64,000 nt of DNA. It comes from Aggregatilineales bacterium. GTDB lineage: Bacteria > Chloroflexota > Anaerolineae > Aggregatilineales > Ch27. Below the pieces are notes generated by a model. The model was not told the origin of the DNA, searched no databases, and was given only the letters and a program-made list of their open reading frames with translations. The stretch spans positions 21,683 through 85,682 of the forward strand of contig JARKNX010000133.1 in assembly GCA_029976025.1 (NCBI GenBank), given 5' to 3'. The position numbers were made by a program, and so were the translations under genes. Below are positions 7,112 to 15,802 of the stretch, piece after piece (positions within the stretch are counted from its first letter, which is position 1; every line of letters begins with the position of its first letter).

Positions 7112-9994
7112 TCACCCGCCCAGCGCCCCGACCCCGATCGGGCCGCTGATGCTCACGCCGTTGCGCATGGTGATCGTCACCTGGCCGCCCTCCACGTGCA
7201 TGGATAGTATCTCCCGCGAGTCGATGGCCCGGCATTCGTCGCCGGTCGATGGGCGGGCGCTCACAGCCCATACTTCGATCTGGTAATCGCCATCCGGCAG
7301 CTCGCTGATGCTGGCCCCTCTGGCGCTGACCGGGCGGACCCGGCGGCCCCACGGGATCAGGTAGCGCGGCACGCTGGAAGCCCCGCGATCTTCGAACAGC
7401 GGGGTGAGCAGCCGGTCAGACGGCGTGGACGCGGCATCCCGGATGCGGATCAGATACGCACCGCCGGGGTTGAACCCCCCTTCGACCGGCGAGACCGGAT
7501 TCCAGGCGAGCTGGATGCCTTCACCGGTCAGCGCGGCTACCACATTGCGGGGCGCTCCGGGCAGCTCATAGCCGCCGCGATGGGCGACTGTGAAGCGGCG
7601 GCCGGTGACTTCCACGCTGTCGTGCAGCGGAACCAGCGTGTACTCTCCGGGGAGCAGGGAGCGATCAGCCCCGTAATATCCGTAGCGGCGGGCGGTCTGG
7701 CCCGGCAGGTCCGGCTGCGGATAGAGCATGTAGGACTGCCCGCCCACGTCGCGCGGACCCAGCGCCCACACCGCTTCCACGTAAGTCCCTTCGATAGCTG
7801 TCTCCAGAGCGGCGCCGGGCACGGGCCGCCCGCCCTCCGGCACGGTGGCGAAATCCTGCACGCAGTACATTTCCGCGCCCAGCCAGACCAGATCCACATC
7901 ATCGCGCGGGCTGAGCCTGTTGACGGCCATATCATCAAAGCTGACCGGGAGCGCTGACCCCGCCGGCACGCTGAGGATGCCGTTCGGGCCGATGGTGGGC
8001 GGCAGGGGGTTGCGAATGACGCTCAGCCGCACGCCGTCCAGATGCACCAGCAGGTACTCCCCGCGCGCCTCCAGCCGGAGGGTATGCCACAGCACGCCGC
8101 TGATCGCTTCCTCGATACGGAGGAGGAGGATATCGTCGCGGGGGCAGGTCCCATTGACCGCCGGCCGGTTGTTGTACAGCACAGCGATGCCGCCTTCGCT
8201 AACCTGGGCGTATACCACCTGACAGCGGGCCAGATCGCCGTAGAAATCGGCGGTCAGGATGCCGCCGCTGCCCAGCGCGAAGTCGAGCTGCCAGGAATAC
8301 GTGCGGCCCCAGTCGGCGGCATCCAGGCGGCGGGCCTGCCCTGGCGCGTGGGCCGCCAGAACCTGATTCCCGGCGCCTCCTCTGGCTTCTGCCGGCTCGA
8401 CCTGCCAGCCCGGCGGCAGGAGCCAGCGGTCCGCGCCCCGGCTGAAGTCGTCCAGCACGCGGACGCCGGGCGACCAGTGGGCCAGGTCCGGCGTCGCTGT
8501 GGGCGGCGGGAGCGGCGATGGCGTCCAGGTCGGCGTGGAGGCGATCTCGGTGGACAGCCGATCCAGCGTCGCCTGGACGATGGCCTGCCCGGTGGCCGGG
8601 ATGTTGAGCGTCGCCGTAGGCGTTATAGACGGCGTCAGCGTTGGCCGGGGCGTGGCAGTGACCGTCGGCGTGCCCGGCGGGGGCGGCGTCGGCGTGGCTG
8701 TCGGCGGCGGGGTAGCGGTGATCGTCGGCGTGGCTGTTTCGGTGGCCGTCGGCGGCGGCGTGAGCGTCAGGGTGGCGGTTGTCGTCGGGGTATCGGTCGC
8801 CGTCGGGGTGCTGGAAGGCGTCGATGTGAAGGTCGGGATCGGCGTGTCGGTAGGCGTGGCGCTCGGCTCCGGCGTGGCGCTTGGCCCCGGCGTGGCGGTC
8901 ACCACGAACGGCGTCGGGCTGGGCGCCGGGGTGGAAGTCTGAACGATGACTTCGCCGGGCGGCGGCGTGGCCGTCACGGCGAACAGCGTCGCCGTGGGGA
9001 CGGGCGTCCGCGTCGAGACTGGCGCGACCGGCGGGGTCGAGGTCAGCGCCCGGAGGGCCAGCAGCAGGAAGCCCAGGACTGCCAGAATAAGGACGGCGGC
9101 GGCCAGCACGATCAGCGAACGCCAGCGATACCCGCGCGGGAAGCGCCCCGCCCGCCGGCTGTCGCCGTCCGCCGGCAGGCCGGCTTCAAGATCAGCAGCC
9201 ACTTTGCGCATCAGGGTGTAGCGGCGTTCTGGCGCTTTCTCCAGGCAGCGCTCGATGATGGCGGCGTAACCGGGCGACAGCTCGGATCGTATCTCGCGCA
9301 GATCGGGCGTCGGATCGTTGAAGATAGCGTGGATAGTCGCCATCTCTATCCGCCCGTAGAAGGGCACGTGCCCGGCCAGCATCTCGAACATGACCACGCC
9401 CAGGCTCCAGATATCGTCAGTCTGCCGGGCGGGCGCGCCCTGCCAGCGCTGTGGACTCATGTAATACGGGCTGCCGGCGAAGCGCGGCATCTCAGTATTC
9501 GGCCCCTCCGGCTGCTCCACCAGCAGGGCCAGGCCGAAGTCGGAGAGCTTGGGCACGCCCTCCGCCGTGAGCAGGATATTTTCCGGCTTGAGGTCGCGGT
9601 GCACGATTGAGTTGTCATGGGCGCGGGTCAGGGCGTCGGTGACGGCCAGCGTGATCCGCCGGAAGGCTGTCTCGCTCAGCGGTCCGCTGGAAGTGATCAG
9701 GTCCAGCAGGTTGCCGCCGCTGAGATACTCCATGACGATGACGTGCTGATCGCCGACGGCAAAATCTTCGATGTACTCAACGATATTGGGGTGGTTGAGC
9801 CGCTTGAGGATGCCGGCTTCCATACGGAAGCGGTTGAGGTAGGCCGTGTCGCGGGTCAGCTCAGGATTGAGGACTTTGACGGCAACCCGGCGGTTGTACT
9901 CCCAGGAATCGACAGCCAGAAAGACCTCGCCCATGCCGCCGCGTCCCAGCGACCGGATCACGGTATAGCGTTCGTTGAGCGTCTTGCCGATCAT
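7112..9994 (-). CDS. Membrane Ser/Thr protein kinase with Thr-rich linker and exported sensor
   Basis: A 960-residue eukaryotic-type kinase. The cytosolic kinase domain (about 10-270) is complete: Gly loop LGRGGMGEVF at 16-25, catalytic Lys40 in VAVKVLN, HRDLKPEN at 132-139, DFG at 152-154, and the activation segment SPYYMSPQRW. One membrane helix (about 292-317) is followed by a Thr/Pro linker of about 190 residues and an exported part. That part is first LamG/concanavalin-like (LTADFYGDL, HTLRLEARGEYLLVHLDG, VSFDDMAV) and then Fn3-like near the end (VVAALTGEGIQLAWNPV). ATG 9994 is two bases after the stop of the pseudokinase gene, with GGGGGG just upstream. The exported part presumably senses an envelope ligand. 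Confidence 0.92.
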   Translation of the reverse strand: MIGKTLNERYTVIRSLGRGGMGEVFLAVDSWEYNRRVAVKVLNPELTRDTAYLNRFRMEAGILKRLNHPNIVEYIEDFAVGDQHVIVMEYLSGGNLLDLITSSGPLSETAFRRITLAVTDALTRAHDNSIVHRDLKPENILLTAEGVPKLSDFGLALLVEQPEGPNTEMPRFAGSPYYMSPQRWQGAPARQTDDIWSLGVVMFEMLAGHVPFYGRIEMATIHAIFNDPTPDLREIRSELSPGYAAIIERCLEKAPERRYTLMRKVAADLEAGLPADGDSRRAGRFPRGYRWRSLIVLAAAVLILAVLGFLLLALRALTSTPPVAPVSTRTPVPTATLFAVTATPPPGEVIVQTSTPAPSPTPFVVTATPGPSATPEPSATPTDTPIPTFTSTPSSTPTATDTPTTTATLTLTPPPTATETATPTITATPPPTATPTPPPPGTPTVTATPRPTLTPSITPTATLNIPATGQAIVQATLDRLSTEIASTPTWTPSPLPPPTATPDLAHWSPGVRVLDDFSRGADRWLLPPGWQVEPAEARGGAGNQVLAAHAPGQARRLDAADWGRTYSWQLDFALGSGGILTADFYGDLARCQVVYAQVSEGGIAVLYNNRPAVNGTCPRDDILLLRIEEAISGVLWHTLRLEARGEYLLVHLDGVRLSVIRNPLPPTIGPNGILSVPAGSALPVSFDDMAVNRLSPRDDVDLVWLGAEMYCVQDFATVPEGGRPVPGAALETAIEGTYVEAVWALGPRDVGGQSYMLYPQPDLPGQTARRYGYYGADRSLLPGEYTLVPLHDSVEVTGRRFTVAHRGGYELPGAPRNVVAALTGEGIQLAWNPVSPVEGGFNPGGAYLIRIRDAASTPSDRLLTPLFEDRGASSVPRYLIPWGRRVRPVSARGASISELPDGDYQIEVWAVSARPSTGDECRAIDSREILSMHVEGGQVTITMRNGVSISGPIGVGALGG
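8480..9043 (-). repeat. Low-complexity DNA encoding the kinase Thr/Pro linker
   Basis: This stretch encodes residues about 318-505 of the kinase, a chain of TPT, TAT and TPP units. On the plus strand it reads as GGCGTxGxx repeats and opens long false reading frames. Confidence 0.7.
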
Positions 9995-9996
9995 GC

Positions 9997-12312
9997 CTAC
10001 CCCCCTGTCAGCGGCGTTGGCGTCGGCACGGGGGCCGTCTGGCGGTGACAGATCAGGACGTTATCCAGCCAGGGGGCGCTGTCAATGGAGCCGTTGATGG
10101 CGATTTCGACCAGCGGCGTGAGGGCGTCATTGCTGAGGACGAGCAGGGCCGTGTGCGGGCCGTCGGCGCTGAACACGGTCAGGGTGAAGATGGTGCGCCC
10201 CTGCCCGATCGGCTGGAAGCCCATATCCACCGTTATCCATTCGTTGAATGGCGCGCTCACCAGCGAGGAGACTGTCTCCGGCTGGCCGCCGCGCACCTGC
10301 TCCAGCAGCAATCCGGTCCCTGCTGCGGCCTCGGCGATACGCCAGTTCAGGCGCCAGCCGATGCGCGTTTCGGTGGTCCCCTGCGGGACAAAGCTGACAG
10401 TCAGCGGCGGCGTCACCGCCGCCGGGGCCAGCATATCAAAACGGAGACGGATATTCTCCCGCGGGATGGGCAGGGTCCAGGTGCCGTTGTGGGTCAGGTG
10501 CAGGGCTGTGTCGCCGCCGATCTGCTCCACGGTGAAATCCTCCGGCATGGCGCCCGGCAGCGTCACTCCCGGCCTGAAGTCGGTGAAGGCCACCAGATTC
10601 TCGCCCGCGGCGCACAGCGGCAGGGCGCTGTCAGCCGTGCGCGCCGTGTGGTAAACGGCCAGCGCGGCGGCGGCTGGCGTCAGGGCGATGCTGGTGGCAT
10701 CCAGATCGGGATCGACCGGGGCCATGAGAGTCGCCAGAGCGACCTGCGTGGCGCGGATGACGGCCGCCCGCGTCACAAAAGCGTCGTAATCCGCCGTCGC
10801 CGAGGCGTTGGCCGTGGCCGTGGCCGTCGCCGTTGGCGTGGCTGAGACGGTCGGGCTGGGCGTGATGGTGATGGTGGCGGTGGCCGTGGCTGTCAGGGAG
10901 GCGGTCGCCGACGGAGATGGCGTGACAGTAGCCGTCGGGGAAGCGGACGCGGTGACAGTCGGGCTGGGCGTGGCGGTGGCCGTGGCGGTGACGGTGAGAG
11001 TCGGCGTGCTGGTATCCGTCGGCGCGGCCGTCGGTGTCGCCGACGGCGTATCAGTCGGGGCGGGCGTGTTGGTGATCACCAGCGGGGTCCAGGTGGCGCT
11101 CGGCGTCATGGTGAGGGCGGCCTGGCCGGGTTCGGCGGTCTGGAAGGGCAGGATCACCGGCGTGGGTGTATCCGATGGCGTGGGCGAGATGATCACGGCG
11201 GCGACCCGGATAGCCGTTGGCGTCGGCCGGTAGCGCGCCACGAACATCGCCCCCCCGCCCGCCAGGGCGCTGATGATGAGCAGGAGGAGCGCGATAAACA
11301 GCACCCACGACACCACAGGACTCCAGCGGCGCGGCATCAGGCCGGTCCGGCGCCCCGGCCAGCGCACGGACCCGCGCTCCAGATCGAAAATCACGGCGCC
11401 CAGGCTGCGATAGCGGCGCCAGGGGTCTTTTTCCAGACAGCGCTCGATAATGGCGACAAAACCGCGCGGCACGCGCCCGCGCAAATTAGGCGTGGCGAAG
11501 TGCAGCACCCGGTCCATAATGGCGGCGTCGCTATCGGCGTCAAACGGCAGTCGCCCCCCGACGAACTGGAAGAACAGCACGCCCAGATTCCAGATATCGT
11601 CCGAGATGCCCGGCGGCTGGCCGATCCAGCGCTGCGGACTGGTGTAGTTGGACAGGTTCAGGCGGGCGGTTGTTGTCGCCAGGCGGCGGTTCTCCAGCAA
11701 ACGATGCAGGCCGGCATCGACAATCACCAGGCGCAGCTCGCCTGGCGTATCGACGAAATCAGGCTCCGCATCCGGCCCGATTGCCGGCATCAGGTACGGA
11801 GCCGCCGGCCCCTCCTCCGCTCTGCCGTCCGCGCTGTAAGCGTCGCCCGCATCGTCTACGTCGTCCGCGGCATAGGGCGGCGCGGCGTTCTTGGCCACCA
11901 CGAAAATGTTACGCGGCCGCAGGTCGCCGTGCACTACATGGTTGATGTGGGCTGCATGCAGGCTGCGGGCCAGCGAAATAGCCCAGTTCTGGAACTGCGT
12001 GGACGAAAGCGGGCCGTGTTGAGCCAGATATTCTTCCAGCGACTGGCCGGGCAGGTAAGGTCGCACCAGGTGAAGCCGATCATCGAAGAAGAAAATATCG
12101 TGGTAGGGGGCCATCGTGGGCAGGGCCAGCTCGCGGAGGATAGCCATCTCGCTCTCGAACGCCGCCAGCACATCCGGATCGATGGTGATCTGGCGGTTCA
12201 GCGCCCGGATCACCACCAGCAGCCCGGTTTGCATATCCTCCGCCAGGAAGACATCGTCCAGCGGGCTGCGCTCCAGAATTTCACCGGTACGGTAGCGGTG
12301 GCGAATGATCAT
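9997..12312 (-). CDS. Predicted pseudokinase with membrane helix and exported domain
   Basis: A 771-residue kinase-fold protein with the same layout as its neighbour: kinase-like domain (about 1-310), membrane helix near 320-350, Thr/Pro linker, exported C-terminal domain. Key kinase features are altered. The Gly loop is gone (ILERSPLDDVFLAED), the VAIK Lys is Arg36 (VVIRALN), and DFG is DAG (Asp199). HGDLRPRN at 128-135 keeps the catalytic-loop Asp and Asn. An insert of about 55 acidic residues separates the catalytic loop from DAG. It probably binds but does not phosphorylate, perhaps as a partner of the next gene. ATG 12312 was chosen because upstream codons overlap the divergent promoter; no clear ribosome site is present. 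Confidence 0.82.
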   Translation of the reverse strand: MIIRHRYRTGEILERSPLDDVFLAEDMQTGLLVVIRALNRQITIDPDVLAAFESEMAILRELALPTMAPYHDIFFFDDRLHLVRPYLPGQSLEEYLAQHGPLSSTQFQNWAISLARSLHAAHINHVVHGDLRPRNIFVVAKNAAPPYAADDVDDAGDAYSADGRAEEGPAAPYLMPAIGPDAEPDFVDTPGELRLVIVDAGLHRLLENRRLATTTARLNLSNYTSPQRWIGQPPGISDDIWNLGVLFFQFVGGRLPFDADSDAAIMDRVLHFATPNLRGRVPRGFVAIIERCLEKDPWRRYRSLGAVIFDLERGSVRWPGRRTGLMPRRWSPVVSWVLFIALLLLIISALAGGGAMFVARYRPTPTAIRVAAVIISPTPSDTPTPVILPFQTAEPGQAALTMTPSATWTPLVITNTPAPTDTPSATPTAAPTDTSTPTLTVTATATATPSPTVTASASPTATVTPSPSATASLTATATATITITPSPTVSATPTATATATANASATADYDAFVTRAAVIRATQVALATLMAPVDPDLDATSIALTPAAAALAVYHTARTADSALPLCAAGENLVAFTDFRPGVTLPGAMPEDFTVEQIGGDTALHLTHNGTWTLPIPRENIRLRFDMLAPAAVTPPLTVSFVPQGTTETRIGWRLNWRIAEAAAGTGLLLEQVRGGQPETVSSLVSAPFNEWITVDMGFQPIGQGRTIFTLTVFSADGPHTALLVLSNDALTPLVEIAINGSIDSAPWLDNVLICHRQTAPVPTPTPLTGG
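10795..11235 (-). repeat. Low-complexity DNA encoding the pseudokinase Thr/Pro linker
   Basis: The stretch encodes alternating TPT, TAT and SPT units between the membrane helix and the exported domain of the pseudokinase. It is the same composition type as the linker DNA of the neighbouring kinase. Confidence 0.65.
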
Positions 12313-12531
12313 AGACGAGTCAGGCTCAGCGTGCGCGCCTTTGCCGCGCAGCAACCCCCGCCGGAATCGAACAGGGCTATCCCGGCGCAGGCCCCCATTA
12401 TACCGGCAGACGTGCCCGTGCCCAACTGAGATGGCCGCGCCGGGATCGTGACAGGGGGCGATAAAAGGCGCATAACCGGTCGGGAGTGGGTACAATGGGG
12501 CTGCGAAAACTCAACAGGAGGGAGTAACCCG

Positions 12532-13473
12532 ATGCTGAAGCGAATGCTGGGAACATCTGGCCTGGAGCTGACCGCCATTGGTTTTGGCGCGTGGGCCATC
12601 GGCGGCGGCGGATGGGAATTCGGGTGGGGCGAACAGGACGATGCTGATTCTATCGCCGCCATCCACCGCAGCCTCGATCAGGGTGTCAACTGGATTGACA
12701 CCGCGCCGGCCTATGGCATGGGCCGATCGGAAGAAGTGATCGGGAAGGCTCTGGCCGGACGGCGTCACGAAGTCATCCTGGCGACCAAATGCGGCCTGGA
12801 ATGGGATTCGGCGGGCAATGTCCGCCGCAATGGACGTCCGGAGCGTATCCGCCAGGAAGTGGAAGACAGCCTGCGCCGTCTGAATACAGATGTTATTGAT
12901 CTCTACCAGATTCACTGGCCGGATGCCAGCACTCCGATTGCCGAGTCGTGGGGGACGATGGCCGAGCTGGTCCGGGAAGGCAAGGTGCGCGCTATTGGCG
13001 TCTCCAACTTCAGCGTGGCCCAGATGCAAGAAGCGCAGGCGGTCCACCCGATTGCGTCCCTGCAGCCGCCCTACAGCCTGATGCGGCGCGGTATCGAGGC
13101 GGAGATACTGCCTTTCTGCCGCCGCGAGAATATCGGCGTGGTGGCTTACAGCCCGATGACGTCCGGCCTGCTGACCGAGCGCTTCGACTCGGCCCGTCTG
13201 CCCGCTGATGACTGGCGCCTCCGTGACTTCGATGAGGGGGACTTCCGCCGGGCCAGGGCGCTGGTAGAGCGGCTCAAGCCGCTGGCCCACGCCGCCGGGC
13301 GCACCGTTGGCCAGCTTGCTGTGGCCTGGGTCAACAGCCAGCCGGGCGTGACAGCGGCCATCGTCGGGGCGCGCCGCCCGGATCAGGCGGATGAAAACGT
13401 CAGCGGCGGGGTCTGGATTCTGGATGCGGCGCAGTTAGCCGCCATCGACGAGGTGCTGGCCGCCGTACCCTGA
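12532..13473 (+). CDS. Aldo/keto reductase
   Basis: A 313-residue NADPH-dependent oxidoreductase with a TIM-barrel fold. The catalytic tetrad is visible: Asp56 and Tyr61 in DTAPAYG, Lys86 in ATKCG and His128 in YQIHWPD. The C-terminal cofactor-binding region (AIVGARRPDQADENV) is also present. The sequence resembles the YajO/AKR11-13-type group; the substrate is unknown. ATG 12532 follows AGGAGGG at a good distance. A -10 box TACAAT lies at 12491-12496 with no good -35. The gene is divergent from the pseudokinase and ends in a strong terminator, so it is probably monocistronic. Confidence 0.93.
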   Translation: MLKRMLGTSGLELTAIGFGAWAIGGGGWEFGWGEQDDADSIAAIHRSLDQGVNWIDTAPAYGMGRSEEVIGKALAGRRHEVILATKCGLEWDSAGNVRRNGRPERIRQEVEDSLRRLNTDVIDLYQIHWPDASTPIAESWGTMAELVREGKVRAIGVSNFSVAQMQEAQAVHPIASLQPPYSLMRRGIEAEILPFCRRENIGVVAYSPMTSGLLTERFDSARLPADDWRLRDFDEGDFRRARALVERLKPLAHAAGRTVGQLAVAWVNSQPGVTAAIVGARRPDQADENVSGGVWILDAAQLAAIDEVLAAVP

Positions 13474-13501
13474 GGCGCCCGCACAATATCGTCACCGCAA
13501 T

Positions 13502-13532
13502 ACGCCGGGCACAATTTGCCCGGCGTTTGTTG
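13502..13532 (+). terminator. Strong intrinsic terminator after the aldo/keto reductase
   Basis: ACGCCGGGCA (13502-13511) pairs perfectly with TGCCCGGCGT (13517-13526), followed by TTTGTTGT. It separates the reductase from the convergent FHA gene. Confidence 0.8.
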
Positions 13533-13559
13533 TATCGGGCTGCGCCATCCGCCGGGCGG

Positions 13560-15626
13560 TTACTGCGTGGCCTTGCTGCTGTTCCCTTCGGTGACCCGCA
13601 TCCAGGGCGTGCGGGTCAGGGTGGGCGGCGGCGTGGCGGTCGGCAACCGGGTGGGTGTGAATGTCGCCGTCGGCGGCGAGGTAGCTGTCGGAGGCGGCGT
13701 CGGGCTGGGCGACGGCGTGATCGTGGGAGGCGGAGAAGGCGTCACAGTCGCCGTCGGGATCGCCGTCGGCGGCGCGGCATCTACGCCCAGCATCAGCGGG
13801 TCCAGATTCAGGCACTCCACGGCAGCGGCGGCGATCCAGGGATGCTGGGAGTCAGCCGCCACCAGCCGCAGCCACTGCCCGCTGCCATCCCGCAGATCGG
13901 GCACGACCGCCGTCCCGGCGTTCACCCCCCCCACAATAGTGTGCAGATCGCTCGGCCCGGTGCGGATTGGCGTGGCGTCGGCCAGCACCCGGCAGACAGG
14001 GTCCTCCACCGGCAGGGTGAGCTGGGCCTGCGTCTGCTGCCCGGCGCCGCCTTCGGCGACCAGGGTGATGGTCAGGGGCGCTGTGCCGTCCAGGGTCAGC
14101 AGGCGGGAGTCAGTCGGGGCGTAGGCGGTGTCGCCCGTCTCGCCGGGGATGCCCAGCAGACGCACCTGTGTCGCGCCGGGCGCATCCCAGGAAAGGGTGA
14201 TGTCGCGGGTTGTGTACCGCACCTGCGCGCCGGGCTGGGCGGCGAAGTGAGTCACCGCCAGCGGCGGGACGACCATGACGCTCACCGTGTCCCGCGCGCT
14301 CTCCCGACCGTTCACCGCCAGCAGGCCCACTTCCACCGGGCCTGGCGCGGGGAGCAGCAGCGTCGCCCCGGTTTGCGCGGGCGGGATGCGCGTGCCGAAC
14401 GGCGCGCCGTTCAACTCAATATGCAGCTCCAGGACATCGGTCACTTCCCACTGGACCGCCAGCGAGCTGCCGGCCACGATCTCAGTGCTGGCGACGGAGA
14501 AGGCGGCAATCTGTGGCCGGGGCGAGACGGTGAGGAGGGCCGCCAGCATAGCCAGGAACAGCAGGATGGCCGTAGCCGCGCCGCCGGTGACCGCGCCCAG
14601 CTTCCAGCCGGCGAGCAGCGGCTGCACCCGGACCTGGGCGGGCAGGGCGGCCACGAATCCGGCTGGATCTTGAGAATGAGCAATCACCACGAAGCGCCCC
14701 ACCTGCGGTCGGCCCGCGACCAGCGGTCGTCGGGGGCGCACCTGGGCGCGGACAGTCATCCGCTGGCCGCCGCCGAGCGTCACCGACGGAGGCCGGAAGG
14801 TGAAGAGCAGGGCGTCGTTGGCGCTGCTGGCGCTGAACACCAGGGGCAGCGGAGCGTTGCCCTGGTTGTGGATATGGACAGGCAGCGTCTCACCCGCCAC
14901 GACCTCAGTCAGGCCAAGATCGATGCCGAAGCCGCTGTAGGGCAGCACGCGCAGCATCATTGTGGCATCAACGGTCTGGGTCGGGCGGGATTTGCTGCGC
15001 ACGTGGACGGTGAAGGGATATTCGCCGGGGGCAGTATCCGGACGGCGGGCCGGTTTGAAGCTCAGGGTCAGGTGGGCCTGCTCGCCCGGCTCAAGCTGAG
15101 TCTCGACCCGCTCCAGACGGACCCACTCCCGCGGGATGCCATCCAGCTCAATAAAGTAGCGATCCTGCTCATCGCTCATATTGTGGATGAGCAGCATGCC
15201 CTGGACATACACGCCGGGCGCGACCGGCTGCTCCGGCGCGCTCAGCTCCACGCGGTAAGTCGGCTGGGCGTATTCGATGCGCTGGGTGACTTCTTCGGGC
15301 AGGTAGGGGCGGGTGGGGCTGTCATCGATCGGCTGGAAAAGCAGGCGTATCTCGCCGATCTGGATTTCTTCGCTGCCTGTCAGCGCAACCGGCTCATTGG
15401 CGGGGAGCTTGTGCCCGTCGATATAGGTGCCGTTGACCGAGCCGAGGTCCTGAATGTAGACCGCGTTATCGCGCAGCATGATGCTGGCATGGTAGCGCGA
15501 GATCGCCGTCGCATCGAGCGCCACGTCATTGCCCGGCGAACGCCCGATAGCGACATCCGGCTTGCTCAGCTCGTAGCTTGCGGTCGGGCCGTCAGGCCAG
15601 TACACGTCGAGCCGGCCGTAGATCAT
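13560..15626 (-). CDS. FHA-domain membrane protein with exported SH3-like region
   Basis: A 688-residue protein. An N-terminal FHA domain (about 1-100), which binds phosphothreonine peptides, has the key residues Gly28-Arg29, Ser43-Arg44-xx-His46 and Asn65-Gly66. It is followed by Ig-like segments similar to alpha-galactosidase NEW3-type repeats (130-335), a membrane helix at 345-367, more Ig-like sequence, an SH3-like region near 575-620 (TPIRTGPSDLHTIVG) and a Thr/Pro tail. ATG 15626 is preceded by AGGGAG; an earlier in-frame start lacks a ribosome site. If the FHA is cytosolic it could read marks made by the nearby kinases. The tail DNA (13590-13775) is low-complexity. Confidence 0.85.
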   Translation of the reverse strand: MIYGRLDVYWPDGPTASYELSKPDVAIGRSPGNDVALDATAISRYHASIMLRDNAVYIQDLGSVNGTYIDGHKLPANEPVALTGSEEIQIGEIRLLFQPIDDSPTRPYLPEEVTQRIEYAQPTYRVELSAPEQPVAPGVYVQGMLLIHNMSDEQDRYFIELDGIPREWVRLERVETQLEPGEQAHLTLSFKPARRPDTAPGEYPFTVHVRSKSRPTQTVDATMMLRVLPYSGFGIDLGLTEVVAGETLPVHIHNQGNAPLPLVFSASSANDALLFTFRPPSVTLGGGQRMTVRAQVRPRRPLVAGRPQVGRFVVIAHSQDPAGFVAALPAQVRVQPLLAGWKLGAVTGGAATAILLFLAMLAALLTVSPRPQIAAFSVASTEIVAGSSLAVQWEVTDVLELHIELNGAPFGTRIPPAQTGATLLLPAPGPVEVGLLAVNGRESARDTVSVMVVPPLAVTHFAAQPGAQVRYTTRDITLSWDAPGATQVRLLGIPGETGDTAYAPTDSRLLTLDGTAPLTITLVAEGGAGQQTQAQLTLPVEDPVCRVLADATPIRTGPSDLHTIVGGVNAGTAVVPDLRDGSGQWLRLVAADSQHPWIAAAAVECLNLDPLMLGVDAAPPTAIPTATVTPSPPPTITPSPSPTPPPTATSPPTATFTPTRLPTATPPPTLTRTPWMRVTEGNSSKATQ

Positions 15627-15731
15627 GCCCTGTACTCCCTGATCACACGCGCATTGTCCTGACTTACGGAGGTTATTGTAGCTATCCTGCCGCACCGGGG
15701 CAATTGCGACAATCCGACGTTCAGGCGGAGT

Positions 15732-15760
15732 TTCGCACTCGGGCCGTCCTGGCGTACACT
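15732..15760 (+). promoter_or_regulatory. Candidate promoter for the 15803 lipoprotein gene
   Basis: TTCGCA (15732-15737) and TACACT (15755-15760) are 17 bases apart. A start near 15767 would give a 36-base leader with AGGAGG before ATG 15803. Confidence 0.45.
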
Positions 15761-15802
15761 TACAGACAGGAGTGGTTCGTCGATCGCAACAGGAGGCTGG
15801 TT

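Noticed and set aside
8042..9610. Plus-strand open frame of 522 codons opposite the Ser/Thr kinase
   Set aside because: It consists largely of Arg/Gly runs created by the complement of the Thr/Pro linker.
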